Shown here in pieces: positions 1 through 5,773 of a stretch of 11,254 bases of DNA. A program made the position numbers and the translations under genes. The stretch comes from Chloroflexota bacterium (GTDB taxonomy: Bacteria; Chloroflexota; Dehalococcoidia; Lucifugimonadales; Lucifugimonadaceae), in contig JAJCYX010000265.1 in the NCBI GenBank assembly GCA_029262715.1, forward strand, positions 1 to 11,254. Reading direction: 5' to 3'. The number at the start of each line of letters is the position of its first letter. Position 1 is the stretch's first letter. The notes under the pieces were generated by a model. It worked only from the letters and a program-made list of their open reading frames with translations. It did not search any database and had not been told where the DNA came from.

Positions 1-75
1 ATCCCGACCGCAGCGGAGGGATCTGAGCGAGAAAGTAGGGCGACCGAGAGATTCTGAATCAAGTTCAGAATGACA
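1..75. repeat. Composite dispersed repeat, copy 1
   Basis: Bases 1-29 match 3792-3820 at 25 of 29 positions (shared core GACCGCAxCGGAG then ATCTGAGCG). In both places this is followed by a palindrome, here ATTCTGAA (51-58), a 5-base spacer, then TTCAGAAT (64-71). The palindrome recurs at 3861-3881 and 4036-4056. No coding sequence overlaps it. It reads as a short non-autonomous dispersed element; its function is unknown. Confidence 0.75.
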
Positions 76-98
76 AACATTTTCCTCTTCAGGATCGG

Positions 99-160
99 GA
101 GAGAGATACAGGGTGAGAGTCGTTTCGTCTAGTAGGAGAGAGTAGTTCTCTCTGTGGGCA
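99..160. repeat. Dispersed repeat family with GTCGTTTCGTC core, copy 1
   Basis: This stretch shares a purine-rich GAGAGAGA start, CAGGGT, the core GTCGTTTCGTC, a second purine-rich block and TTCT(C/A)TCTGT with 8664-8720. The copies differ by a few substitutions and a short indel. In both places a CCCTC-type hairpin repeat lies downstream, which suggests these elements travel or accumulate in a set order. No gene overlaps it. Confidence 0.55.
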
Positions 161-167
161 ACCGATC

Positions 168-206
168 CTCCCTCTAACTCCCTCCCTAGAAGGGAGGGAG
201 GACGAA
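168..206. repeat. Polypurine/polypyrimidine hairpin repeat, copy 1
   Basis: A perfect 10-bp inverted repeat, CTCCCTCCCT (178-187) and AGGGAGGGAG (191-200), encloses a 3-base loop. It is preceded by CCCTCTAA and followed by GAC. Related copies lie at 278-316, 3555-3591, 8753-8790 and 8831-8868. It lacks a T-tract, so a terminator role is not evident. Confidence 0.8.
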
Positions 207-226
207 TGGTTGCCTCTCTAACAAAC

Positions 227-263
227 GGTAACCTGTGCCACACCGGAAAACGCAGCTTGCCGC
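227..263 (-). repeat. Terminator-like hairpin repeat, orphan copy
   Basis: Read on the minus strand this is GCGGC-AA-GCTGC followed by GTTTTC and CCGGTGTG, the same module found at gene ends elsewhere in the window. Its outer flank (GTAACC, then TGCCACAC) also matches 1631-1646 beside the mutL terminator. No minus-strand gene ends here within the window, so this copy is an orphan or serves something no longer present. Confidence 0.65.
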
Positions 264-277
264 CCCCGCAGGCGGCA

Positions 278-316
278 CCCACCCTCTAACTCCCTCCCTT
301 CAAGGGAGGGAGGACA
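278..316. repeat. Polypurine/polypyrimidine hairpin repeat, copy 2
   Basis: CTCCCTCCCT (290-299), loop TCA, AGGGAGGGAG (303-312) forms a 10-bp perfect stem. The minus strand of 278-298 has four GGG runs separated by 1, 7 and 1 bases, which fits the usual G-quadruplex pattern. It follows the terminator-like hairpin at 239-263 after only about 15 bases, a pairing seen again near 8740 and 8820. Confidence 0.8.
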
Positions 317-334
317 GTTACTCACCCAGAAAAC

Positions 335-396
335 CCTCCCGGCCTTCACGCTGAAATAAAACAGAAAGCCTTCCGGCCTTCAAGCTGGAATAAACA
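335..396. repeat. Tandem 28-bp repeat upstream of the ribokinase start
   Basis: Two units (335-363 and 369-396, period 34) share CCxTCCGGCCTTCAxGCTGxAATAAA-type sequence. They differ at three positions and by one extra A. The second unit ends about 18 bases before the TTG start of the kinase gene. Such a pair could be a double operator, a promoter-proximal duplication or another dispersed repeat; the sequence alone does not decide. Confidence 0.6.
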
Positions 397-413
397 AAAA
401 AACGGAATGGAAC

Positions 414-1364
414 TTGACCAGTAACTCAGTGCAAAACGAAGGCAAGATCGTCGTCCTTGGCGGCCTCAACATGGACCTCATGATCGAGACCCCGCGGCTT
501 GCCGGTCCCGGCGAGACCGTCGAAGGCACGCGCTTCTACACAACGCCCGGCGGCAAGGGCGGCAACCAGTCTGTCGCTGCAGCCAGGCTCTCGAGCAAGA
601 GCGGTGTTGTGCACATGATCGGTCGGGTCGGCAACGACCTGTTCGGCAACGAGATGCGCTCATTTCTCGAAAACGAAGGTATCGTCACCGACCGCCTCGC
701 CGAGGACGCTGAGACCGCATCCGGCATCGCTGCGATCTTCATTGACCCGACGGGCGAGAACTATGTGAATGCCGTTTACGGTGCCAACGCAAGGTGCAAC
801 CAGGATCAGATCGATGCGGCTTGCGAGGCTTTGCAGGGTGCGAGTGTTTTGCTGGCGCAGCAGGAGATTCCGCTTGCTGTCACGTACGAGGTGATGAAGG
901 TTGCGAAGGAGCTGGGCGTGACGATTGTGCTTGACCCGGCGCCAGCCCGCGATGTGCCGAGCGATTTCTACGATTACCCGGATATTGTGACGCCGAACCA
1001 GGGCGAGGCAGAGTCGCTATCCAGCATTGCGGTTGTCGATGAGGCATCTGCGGCGGTTGCTGCGAGCATCATCCGGGACCAGGGCACGTCAACGGTCATC
1101 ATCACGATGGGCGATGAGGGTTCGCACGTTGAGTCGGAGGATGTTTCGCTTTACATGCCTGCTTACAGGGTCAGGGTTGCTGCGTCGGTGGCGGCGGGTG
1201 ATGCATTCAACGGCGGGCTTGCGGTTGGACTGGCGGAGGGTATGGACCTTGTGAGTGCGGCAAGGCTGGGCATGGCGTCAGGCGCATGGTGCGTTTCGCA
1301 GGACGGCGCGCAGGAGTCGATGGGCACACGCAACGAAGTGAACTCTCTGATGGGCCAGCAATAG
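414..1364 (+). CDS. rbsK: Ribokinase-type PfkB family sugar kinase
   Basis: This probably encodes an ATP-dependent sugar kinase of the ribokinase family (D-ribose to ribose 5-phosphate, cytosolic). At 316 residues the length is typical. Visible motifs are the N-terminal GGLNMD (16-21) that contacts sugar, the first PfkB signature GGKGGNQ (46-52), QQEIP, DPAPA, TPNQGEAE carrying the NxxE metal motif, AAGDAFNGG with catalytic Asp263 and the anion hole, and the C-terminal GAQ motif. The residue equivalent to the K+-binding Asp249 of E. coli RbsK is Ala257, so cation activation may be altered. The start is TTG at 414; GTG at 429 is the alternative, and neither has a strong ribosome binding site. 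A five-codon ORF (407-424) overlaps the start. It stands alone, with a hairpin terminator at its stop codon. Other PfkB substrates (adenosine, fructose-type sugars) are possible but fit less well. Confidence 0.88.
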   Translation: MTSNSVQNEGKIVVLGGLNMDLMIETPRLAGPGETVEGTRFYTTPGGKGGNQSVAAARLSSKSGVVHMIGRVGNDLFGNEMRSFLENEGIVTDRLAEDAETASGIAAIFIDPTGENYVNAVYGANARCNQDQIDAACEALQGASVLLAQQEIPLAVTYEVMKVAKELGVTIVLDPAPARDVPSDFYDYPDIVTPNQGEAESLSSIAVVDEASAAVAASIIRDQGTSTVIITMGDEGSHVESEDVSLYMPAYRVRVAASVAAGDAFNGGLAVGLAEGMDLVSAARLGMASGAWCVSQDGAQESMGTRNEVNSLMGQQ

Positions 1365-1381
1365 CCGCGTGCGGCGTTTTC
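1364..1381 (+). terminator. Intrinsic terminator of the ribokinase gene, built from the dispersed repeat
   Basis: The hairpin GCCGC (1364-1368), GT, GCGGC (1371-1375) is followed by GTTTTC. Its first base is the last base of the TAG stop codon. The 5-bp all-GC stem with a two-base apex and a four-T tract is short for an intrinsic terminator. The same arrangement follows mutL and the first MFS gene, which supports a termination role. Confidence 0.6.
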
Positions 1382-1467
1382 TGATGATGCACAGGGTAGT
1401 GCTCCATTTGAACAGTGGCTGTGCTGCCGTCGACATCTGCAACACACCGTCGTCCTGAGTCAGAGCG

Positions 1468-1491
1468 GCCGCGTGCGGTGTTTTCTGTCGT
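1468..1491 (+). repeat. Terminator-like hairpin repeat, second copy behind ribokinase
   Basis: GCCGC-GT-GCGGT followed by GTTTTC, with one G-T pair in the stem. It has the same orientation as the hairpin at 1364, about 100 bases further on, and could act as a back-up terminator for read-through from the kinase gene. Confidence 0.6.
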
Positions 1492-1527
1492 ACTGTCACT
1501 CGCTGTTTGAGCGGATAGCTATCGACA

Positions 1528-1603
1528 AGTTCCGGTGGTGACATGGCTTGTATTTGAGTTTGCCCCACGTCCCCGGGTCCTTCGCACCCGCTCAGGACGA
1601 AGA
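1528..1603 (+). repeat. GGGTCCTTCG...AGGACGAAG repeat, diverged copy
   Basis: This copy shares TTCCxGTGGTG, TTGAGTTTGCCCC, GGGTCCTTCGC and GCTCAGGACGAAG with 3904-3980 and 4079-4155. TCCTTCG and CGAAG(G)A at the ends of the right half can pair as a stem. Reverse-oriented pieces of the same core lie at 1451-1467, 3618-3636 and 3704-3720. Its function is unknown. Confidence 0.7.
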
Positions 1604-1641
1604 GAGCACGGTCACCGATCGTTTCTGGCAGTAACCTTTGC

Positions 1642-1667
1642 CACACGGGAAAACGCGGCTATGCCGC
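1642..1667 (-). terminator. Intrinsic terminator of mutL, built from the dispersed repeat
   Basis: On the minus strand, four bases after the mutL TAA, there is GCGGC (1667-1663), ATA, GCCGC (1659-1655), then GTTTTC and CCGTGTG. The five-bp GC stem plus T-tract is oriented with mutL. It is the same module as at 1364 and 4216. Confidence 0.6.
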
Positions 1668-1671
1668 CCGC

Positions 1672-3444
1672 TTAGCGGCGGCCGAACTCTCGTTCTAGCG
1701 TGCCCGTCGTCAGGTGGACCATTGTTGGTCTACCGTGCGGGCAGGTTCTCGGTTGCTCGCACTCTTCTAACTGTCGGATCAGGGCCCTCGCCTCATCCGT
1801 CTTGACCGTCCGGCCCGCCCTGATCGCAGAATGGCACGCAATCGTCGCAAGCATCCGCTCCGCCCACCACCCGGTCTGTCGACCCTCGGCGACACCGTCC
1901 AGCAAGCCAATCAGCGCCTCACGTCCTGACCTGCCAGACGTCGCCAGCATCGAAGGAACCGCTCTTAGCAAGACCGCACGGTCTCCGAACGGCTCAGTCG
2001 TAAAACCCGCCGCAGCCAGGTCATCTGCGTGCGCAACAAGCTCAGTGAAATGTGGAGGCGAAAGCTCGATCGTCTCCGGTTCCAGCAGCGGCTGCACTTC
2101 AGCCGCGTGATCAGCGAATTGCTTCGTCACCCGCTCGTAAAGCACGCGCTCATGTGCCGCATGCTGGTCGATCAGGTACAGGCCGTCTGGTCCCTCGGCG
2201 ATGATGTAGGTGTCCTGCGATTGGCCGATCACCCGTAGCACGGGCAGCACATCCCGATACGTGTTCTGATGAGGCGCAGCCTCGTTTTCACCGTTTTGGG
2301 CGGTTGAATCCGTGCCATTTGCAGTAGCTGTAGCGCCGTTCGCGGTCGGCCATGCAGCCTCCTCGAACAGCCTTCTCTCGCCTACTGTTCCCGCTTGTTC
2401 GTTCGGCGATCCCTGCTGGTTCTGCCCTGGGTGTGGCGCAACCCTGTGCACCGGGGCCATCTCTGCCAGCGCCGCCCTGACCGTCTGCTGGACCAGCCCG
2501 AAAATGAGCTGCTCTCGTAAAAATCGCACCTCAGCCTTCGCCGGGTGCACGTTCACATCGATGTCCTCGAACGGCGCTTCGATGTAGACAACGGCGATCG
2601 GAAATCGGCGTTCGGGGAGATAGCCGTGATATGCCTGCTCGATGGCGAACGAGATGCGGCGGTTCTGCACGAGCCTGCCGTTTACTGCGAGTGTGATGTA
2701 GCGGCGGTTTCCTCGGCTGGTGGACGGGGAACTGACGAGTCCGGACGCCCTGAACGGCGAAGAATCGTCGGGTGCGAGGGGGATCATGGCACTTGCGACA
2801 TCTCTGCCGTAAAGAGCGGCGATCACCTCTCGCGGGTCGCCGTTGCCGGGTGTCGAAAGCCTGCTCTTGCCGTCTATGGTGAGCGAGAACGCAACCTCCG
2901 GCCTGGCAAGCGCAAGACCAGAAATCACCTCGTGGATGCGGGTCGATTCGCCAGTCGGACTGGATGTGAACTTCAGGCGCGCAGGGACGTTGCGGAACAG
3001 GTGCTCAACGCTCATTGATGTGCCGACAGGTGCACCGGCGGGCGATGCGGGTTGAGCTTCGCCAAACCTGATCTCGAATTTGGCCCCCGCTTCGGCATCG
3101 GGCTGGCGGCTCACCGCCTCGACATGTGCGACCGATGCGATGGACGGCAGCGCTTCGCCGCGGAAGCCCATGCTCTTGATGTCGTCGAGGTCCGAGTCCT
3201 CGTCGATCTTGCTGGTCGCGAAGCGCTCGAACGCCAGCGAGATCTCGTCGCGTGGAATCCCAGAGCCGTTGTCCACGACCCGGATCAGCCGCAGCCCGCC
3301 GCCCTCGACTGTGATGTCGATGCGCGTGGCCGCGGCGTCGAGCGAGTTTTCAACGAGCTCCTTGACCACTGACGCAGGGCGTTCGATGACCTCGCCCGCC
3401 GCGATGCGGGAGGCTAGGGAGTTGCTGAGTACATGAATCGGCAT
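1672..3444 (-). CDS. mutL: DNA mismatch repair protein MutL, endonuclease type
   Basis: MutL couples mismatch recognition by MutS to strand incision. The 590 residues comprise an N-terminal GHKL ATPase domain, a low-complexity Gln/Asn/Ala linker at about 330-395, and a C-terminal dimerisation/nuclease domain. ATPase motifs seen are ELVENS (Glu29, Asn33), DNGSG (Asp58) and GFRGEAL. The C-terminal part has DQHAAHERVLYE (426-437), matching the DQHA(x)2E(x)4E endonuclease motif, a likely sliding-clamp motif QPLLEP (451-456), ACHSA (536-540) and CPHGRP (568-573). This is therefore a self-nicking MutL, as in bacteria without MutH. The start is set at the ATG at 3444 because it gives MPIHVL and the same residue numbers as E. 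coli MutL (E29, N33, D58). A longer frame to GTG at 3570 exists, but those 42 codons are made of repeat sequence. No clear ribosome binding site is seen. No mutS lies nearby. Confidence 0.96.
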   Translation of the reverse strand: MPIHVLSNSLASRIAAGEVIERPASVVKELVENSLDAAATRIDITVEGGGLRLIRVVDNGSGIPRDEISLAFERFATSKIDEDSDLDDIKSMGFRGEALPSIASVAHVEAVSRQPDAEAGAKFEIRFGEAQPASPAGAPVGTSMSVEHLFRNVPARLKFTSSPTGESTRIHEVISGLALARPEVAFSLTIDGKSRLSTPGNGDPREVIAALYGRDVASAMIPLAPDDSSPFRASGLVSSPSTSRGNRRYITLAVNGRLVQNRRISFAIEQAYHGYLPERRFPIAVVYIEAPFEDIDVNVHPAKAEVRFLREQLIFGLVQQTVRAALAEMAPVHRVAPHPGQNQQGSPNEQAGTVGERRLFEEAAWPTANGATATANGTDSTAQNGENEAAPHQNTYRDVLPVLRVIGQSQDTYIIAEGPDGLYLIDQHAAHERVLYERVTKQFADHAAEVQPLLEPETIELSPPHFTELVAHADDLAAAGFTTEPFGDRAVLLRAVPSMLATSGRSGREALIGLLDGVAEGRQTGWWAERMLATIACHSAIRAGRTVKTDEARALIRQLEECEQPRTCPHGRPTMVHLTTGTLEREFGRR

Positions 3445-3465
3445 GGAGAGATTATCCACGATGCG

Positions 3466-3512
3466 GCAGCAAGCTGCATTTTCTGGGCTGCGAGCGGCGT
3501 TTTCCGGTGTGG
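3466..3512 (+). repeat. Two tandem terminator-like hairpins in front of mutL
   Basis: GCAGC-AA-GCTGC then ATTTTCTGG (3466-3486) is followed directly by GCTGC-GA-GCGGC then GTTTTCCGGTGTGG (3487-3512), a period of 21. They point opposite to mutL, 22 bases upstream of its ATG. They would fold in the mutL leader as hairpins preceded by an A-tract, not as a terminator. Confidence 0.65.
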
Positions 3513-3554
3513 TGACGGCAGTCGTAAAATTGAATGGTGATTTTGTACTTTTAG

Positions 3555-3591
3555 TCCTCCCTCCCGACACGGGAGGGAGTTAGAGGGAGGG
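3555..3591 (+). repeat. Polypurine hairpin repeat with G-quadruplex pattern, inverted copy
   Basis: CTCCCTCCC (3557-3565), loop GACAC, GGGAGGGAG (3571-3579) forms a 9-bp stem. From 3571 to 3591 the plus strand has four GGG runs with loops of 1, 7 and 1 bases, meeting the usual quadruplex pattern. It is inverted relative to the copies at 168-206 and 278-316. The longest possible mutL frame begins in this hairpin's loop, which argues against that start. Confidence 0.8.
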
Positions 3592-3791
3592 TCGGATGGC
3601 TACATTCGCAAGCAGCTCGTCCTGAGCCAGAGCGGGTGGCCAGCCGCGTTCTCCGATGCGTGCAGATGAGACTATCCGATCGAGACGTGGCACACCGCCC
3701 CTTCATCCTGAGCTAGAGCGATGGGCTTGGTGGGCGGGGCGATCCATCAGCCACCGGTCTATCTACGCGCAATAACTTATCGACACATGTC

Positions 3792-3885
3792 ATCGCGACC
3801 GCAACGGAGATATCTGAGCGGCGTGCCGCGTTTTCGGTGAGTCACGGGATCAGCCGGGAGATTCTGAATCGAGTTCAGAATGACG
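3792..3885. repeat. Composite dispersed repeat, copy 2, with inserted hairpin module
   Basis: 3792-3820 matches the window start (1-29). Then comes the hairpin GCGGC-GT-GCCGC with GTTTTC (3818-3835), then the palindrome ATTCTGAA/TTCAGAAT (3861-3881). At 1-75 the same two outer parts are joined without the hairpin module, so the module looks inserted here or lost there. Confidence 0.65.
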
Positions 3886-3980
3886 GGTGCGTGGCTGTTG
3901 GCGGGTTCTGGTGGTGGCAAGACTTGCCATTGAGTTTGCCCCTCCTCATCGGGTCCTTCGCTCTGGCTCAGGACGAAGGA
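3856..3980 (+). repeat. 125-bp direct repeat, left copy
   Basis: It runs from GGGAGATTCTGAATC to CAGGACGAAGGA and aligns without gaps to 4031-4155 with five mismatches in 125 bases (96%). All five are transitions. It contains the ATTCTGAA palindrome and the TCCTTCG/CGAAGGA hairpin. Confidence 0.92.
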
Positions 3981-4030
3981 TGATTACTCTGTCGCTGGAT
4001 AGAATGCTGACCGTTGTCGCACGGTCAGTT

Positions 4031-4155
4031 GGGAGATTCTGAATCGAGTTCAGAATAACGAGTGCGTGGCTGTTGGCGGGTTCCAGTGGTGGCAAGACTT
4101 GCCATTGAGTTTGCCCCTCCTCACCGGGTCCTTCGCTCTGGCTCAGGACGAAGGA
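4031..4155 (+). repeat. 125-bp direct repeat, right copy
   Basis: This is the right-hand partner of 3856-3980, offset 175 bases. The 50 bases between the copies and the short stretch upstream of each (CACGG...TCAG) show only weak similarity. The pair probably arose by a local duplication that is younger than the other repeats here. Confidence 0.92.
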
Positions 4156-4191
4156 CACACTGTCACCGCTCGATCTACCGGTTGCCTCCGA

Positions 4192-4216
4192 CACACCGGA
4201 AAACGCCGCACGCGGC
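4192..4216 (-). terminator. Intrinsic terminator of the first MFS gene, built from the dispersed repeat
   Basis: On the minus strand the hairpin GCCGC (4216-4212), GT, GCGGC (4209-4205) starts at the base after the TAA stop. It is followed by GTTTTC and CCGGTGTG. Stem, loop and tail are the consensus form of the family. The gap between stop codon and hairpin is zero. Confidence 0.65.
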
Positions 4217-5524
4217 TTACAGGCTGCGGATTCTTTTTGTGGCTACTGTTAGAACCAGTGCTGCTGCGATCAGTAGTGCGCCGCCGAGCATGAACGCCCA
4301 GCGAATTCCAATCGCCTCACCGATAGCCGCCATCGGCAGCACGCCTAGCGGCATCAGGCCGAAGTTCATCATATAAATACCCATCACCCGGCCTCGGTGA
4401 GCAGCATCCGTATTCTCCATAATCAGCGAAGCATTCAGCGTCCTTCGCCCCGCATCGCCAAGCCCGACGATCACCATGATCGCCAGCGCAACGAAGTACG
4501 AGGTGTTCAGTCCGGCGAGAAGGATTGCCACACCCGAAATCACCGTAGTCAGGAGAAGTACAAATCCTCGGTGCTGGCTCGTCTTCAGGCCCGCTATCCC
4601 CAGTGACCCCAGCAGTGCGCCCACGCCGATCATGCTGAGCATTAGCCCCAGCGACTTCACATCCCGCATGAACACGTCCTCGATCTGGACTGGCAGCAAC
4701 GTGCGCAGAGGCATTGCGAGAATCGTCGTCACCATCGTCACGGCCAGCAGCAGCATCACAGTCCGGTCCGCCCGTACATAGCGCAGACCGTCCTTCACAT
4801 CGCTCCACATGCGGCCCATCTTCATTGCTCCGGCAGTTCCCGCAGATTTTGCCGGGTTGAGCATGCTGGTGAGAAGGACAGCGGCAATGTTCAGGCCGGC
4901 GATGGTGAAGTACGCAGCTTCGGGGCCGCCGTTGGCGTAGATAACTCCGGCAATGGCAGGCGCAGAGAGCGTCATGAGCGACATTCCGCTTGCGTTGAGC
5001 GCAACTGCGTTCGATAGCTGTTCCTTTTCGACAAGCTGGGGAATGATCGCCTGCCGAGCCGGCATCATGAAGGAGAACAGGAATCCCTGGACGACCGATG
5101 CGCCGATCAGGTACCAGATGGTGATCACGTCTGCAACGATGAGGAGTGCGATGACCAGCCCGAGCACGCCTGTGCCGAGCTGGCCGAACTGGATAATGCG
5201 CTTCTTGTCCAGGCGGTCCGCAACTGCGCCGCCGAACAGCGAGAAGATCAGTATCGGTGGAGCGAATCCTGCACCGGTGAGGCCGACCATCAGCGGCGAC
5301 TTGGTCAACTCCCATGACAGGAAGCCTCGGGCCAGCATCTGCATGTTGAGGGCGGCCATTGTGAGGAGCAGGCCGAACCACAGCATGCGGTATTGCGAGC
5401 TGCCGAGCGATTCGAACGTGCGGTGGAACCAGGATGCGCCCTTGACCTTCCGCTTCGCAGACGCGTCTGCCGAATCTGTTACAGGTGTTGCGTCTGCGGG
5501 AAGTCGTTCGGAGGGTGTTGCCAA
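4217..5524 (-). CDS. MFS transporter, MFS_3 / DHA3 (EntS-like) family
   Basis: Predicted inner-membrane proton-coupled exporter of 435 residues. About 12 hydrophobic segments are visible, from FGLLLTMAALNM (near 50) to ALLIAAALVLTVAT (near 429). The loop 2-3 motif A appears as FGGAVADRLDKK (97-108). PARQAIIPQLV (155-165) in loop 4-5 and RGRVMGIYMMNFGLMPLG (377-394) before TM11 are typical of the MFS_3 group that includes enterobactin exporter EntS and macrolide pumps. Its substrate cannot be read from sequence. The start is TTG at 5524, giving a 45-residue polar, Ala/Ser-rich cytoplasmic tail; the first ATG (Met47) would cut into TM1. An AAAGGA about 12 bases upstream is a poor but possible ribosome binding site. 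It is divergent from the phosphotransferase gene at 5774 and has a terminator directly at its stop. Confidence 0.9.
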   Translation of the reverse strand: MATPSERLPADATPVTDSADASAKRKVKGASWFHRTFESLGSSQYRMLWFGLLLTMAALNMQMLARGFLSWELTKSPLMVGLTGAGFAPPILIFSLFGGAVADRLDKKRIIQFGQLGTGVLGLVIALLIVADVITIWYLIGASVVQGFLFSFMMPARQAIIPQLVEKEQLSNAVALNASGMSLMTLSAPAIAGVIYANGGPEAAYFTIAGLNIAAVLLTSMLNPAKSAGTAGAMKMGRMWSDVKDGLRYVRADRTVMLLLAVTMVTTILAMPLRTLLPVQIEDVFMRDVKSLGLMLSMIGVGALLGSLGIAGLKTSQHRGFVLLLTTVISGVAILLAGLNTSYFVALAIMVIVGLGDAGRRTLNASLIMENTDAAHRGRVMGIYMMNFGLMPLGVLPMAAIGEAIGIRWAFMLGGALLIAAALVLTVATKRIRSL

Positions 5525-5608
5525 GCGGAGCGCGTAGTCCTTTGCAGAACGCTGAATTCTTGAGTTAGCGGTGAGGGTCCAGCGGCCAGTATATGCCTAA
5601 GCAAGATG

Positions 5609-5695
5609 GCGACGGTGGCGTGCCACATTTACCGGGCGGCTTGCCGCTTTTTCTGGTGTTTTGACGGTGAGGTGTGTCAGGGGATTTGGCAGAAC
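5609..5695 (+). repeat. Left direct repeat flanking the phosphotransferase gene
   Basis: From GCGACGGTGGCG to TTTGGCAGAAC it aligns to 7014-7093 with 74 identities in 80 aligned bases, plus a 7-base insertion (TGCCACA) in this copy. It contains the hairpin GCGGC-TT-GCCGC with a five-T tract (5636-5652), a variant of the terminator-like module. It lies in the divergent promoter region, where a terminator would serve no obvious purpose. A C6 run directly follows. Confidence 0.9.
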
Positions 5696-5773
5696 CCCCC
5701 TGGTTTGCTCAGGCCGCGCTGTTGATGTATCGATCTACTGTTAGTCTTCCGATATCAGGAATACGGAGAATAT

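Larger units (their letters stand above)
1365..1671. other. Spacer between convergent ribokinase and mutL, filled with repeats
   Basis: No credible gene is seen in these 307 bases. It contains the ribokinase terminator, a reverse-oriented fragment CGTCCTGAGTCAGAGCG (1451-1467), a second hairpin at 1468-1491, a longer repeat at 1528-1603 and the mutL terminator at 1642-1667. The two genes run toward each other, and each side has its own hairpin pointing into the gap. Confidence 0.8.
3445..4216. other. 772-bp non-coding repeat cluster between mutL and the MFS gene
   Basis: No credible gene is seen. In order it holds two tandem hairpin modules (3466-3512), a GGGAGGG hairpin (3555-3591), two reversed fragments of the CAGGACG repeat (3618-3636 and 3704-3720), a degenerate hairpin piece near 3643, a composite repeat (3792-3885), two 125-bp near-identical direct repeats (3856-3980 and 4031-4155) and the MFS terminator (4192-4216). 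The mutL promoter should lie in the right part of this stretch, but I cannot pick a convincing -35/-10 pair. Confidence 0.8.

Noticed and set aside
2545..3018. 157-codon plus-strand open frame inside mutL
   Set aside because: It lies entirely antisense to mutL, whose motifs are unmistakable. Its own translation shows no domain, only the composition expected of a shadow frame.
3856..4155. Possible CRISPR array
   Set aside because: There are only two units, each 125 bases and separated by a single 50-base stretch, with no cas genes. This is a local duplication.
3946..4194. Possible small genes in the 3946-4376 region on either strand
   Set aside because: The frames are made of the 125-bp direct repeats and related repeat fragments. 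The same peptide pieces recur because the DNA repeats, so this is not coding evidence.
4317..5381. 354-codon minus-strand frame overlapping the first MFS gene
   Set aside because: It is a shifted frame of a high-GC gene. The product is Arg/His/Cys/Pro-rich without membrane segments, while the other frame gives a full 12-segment transporter.
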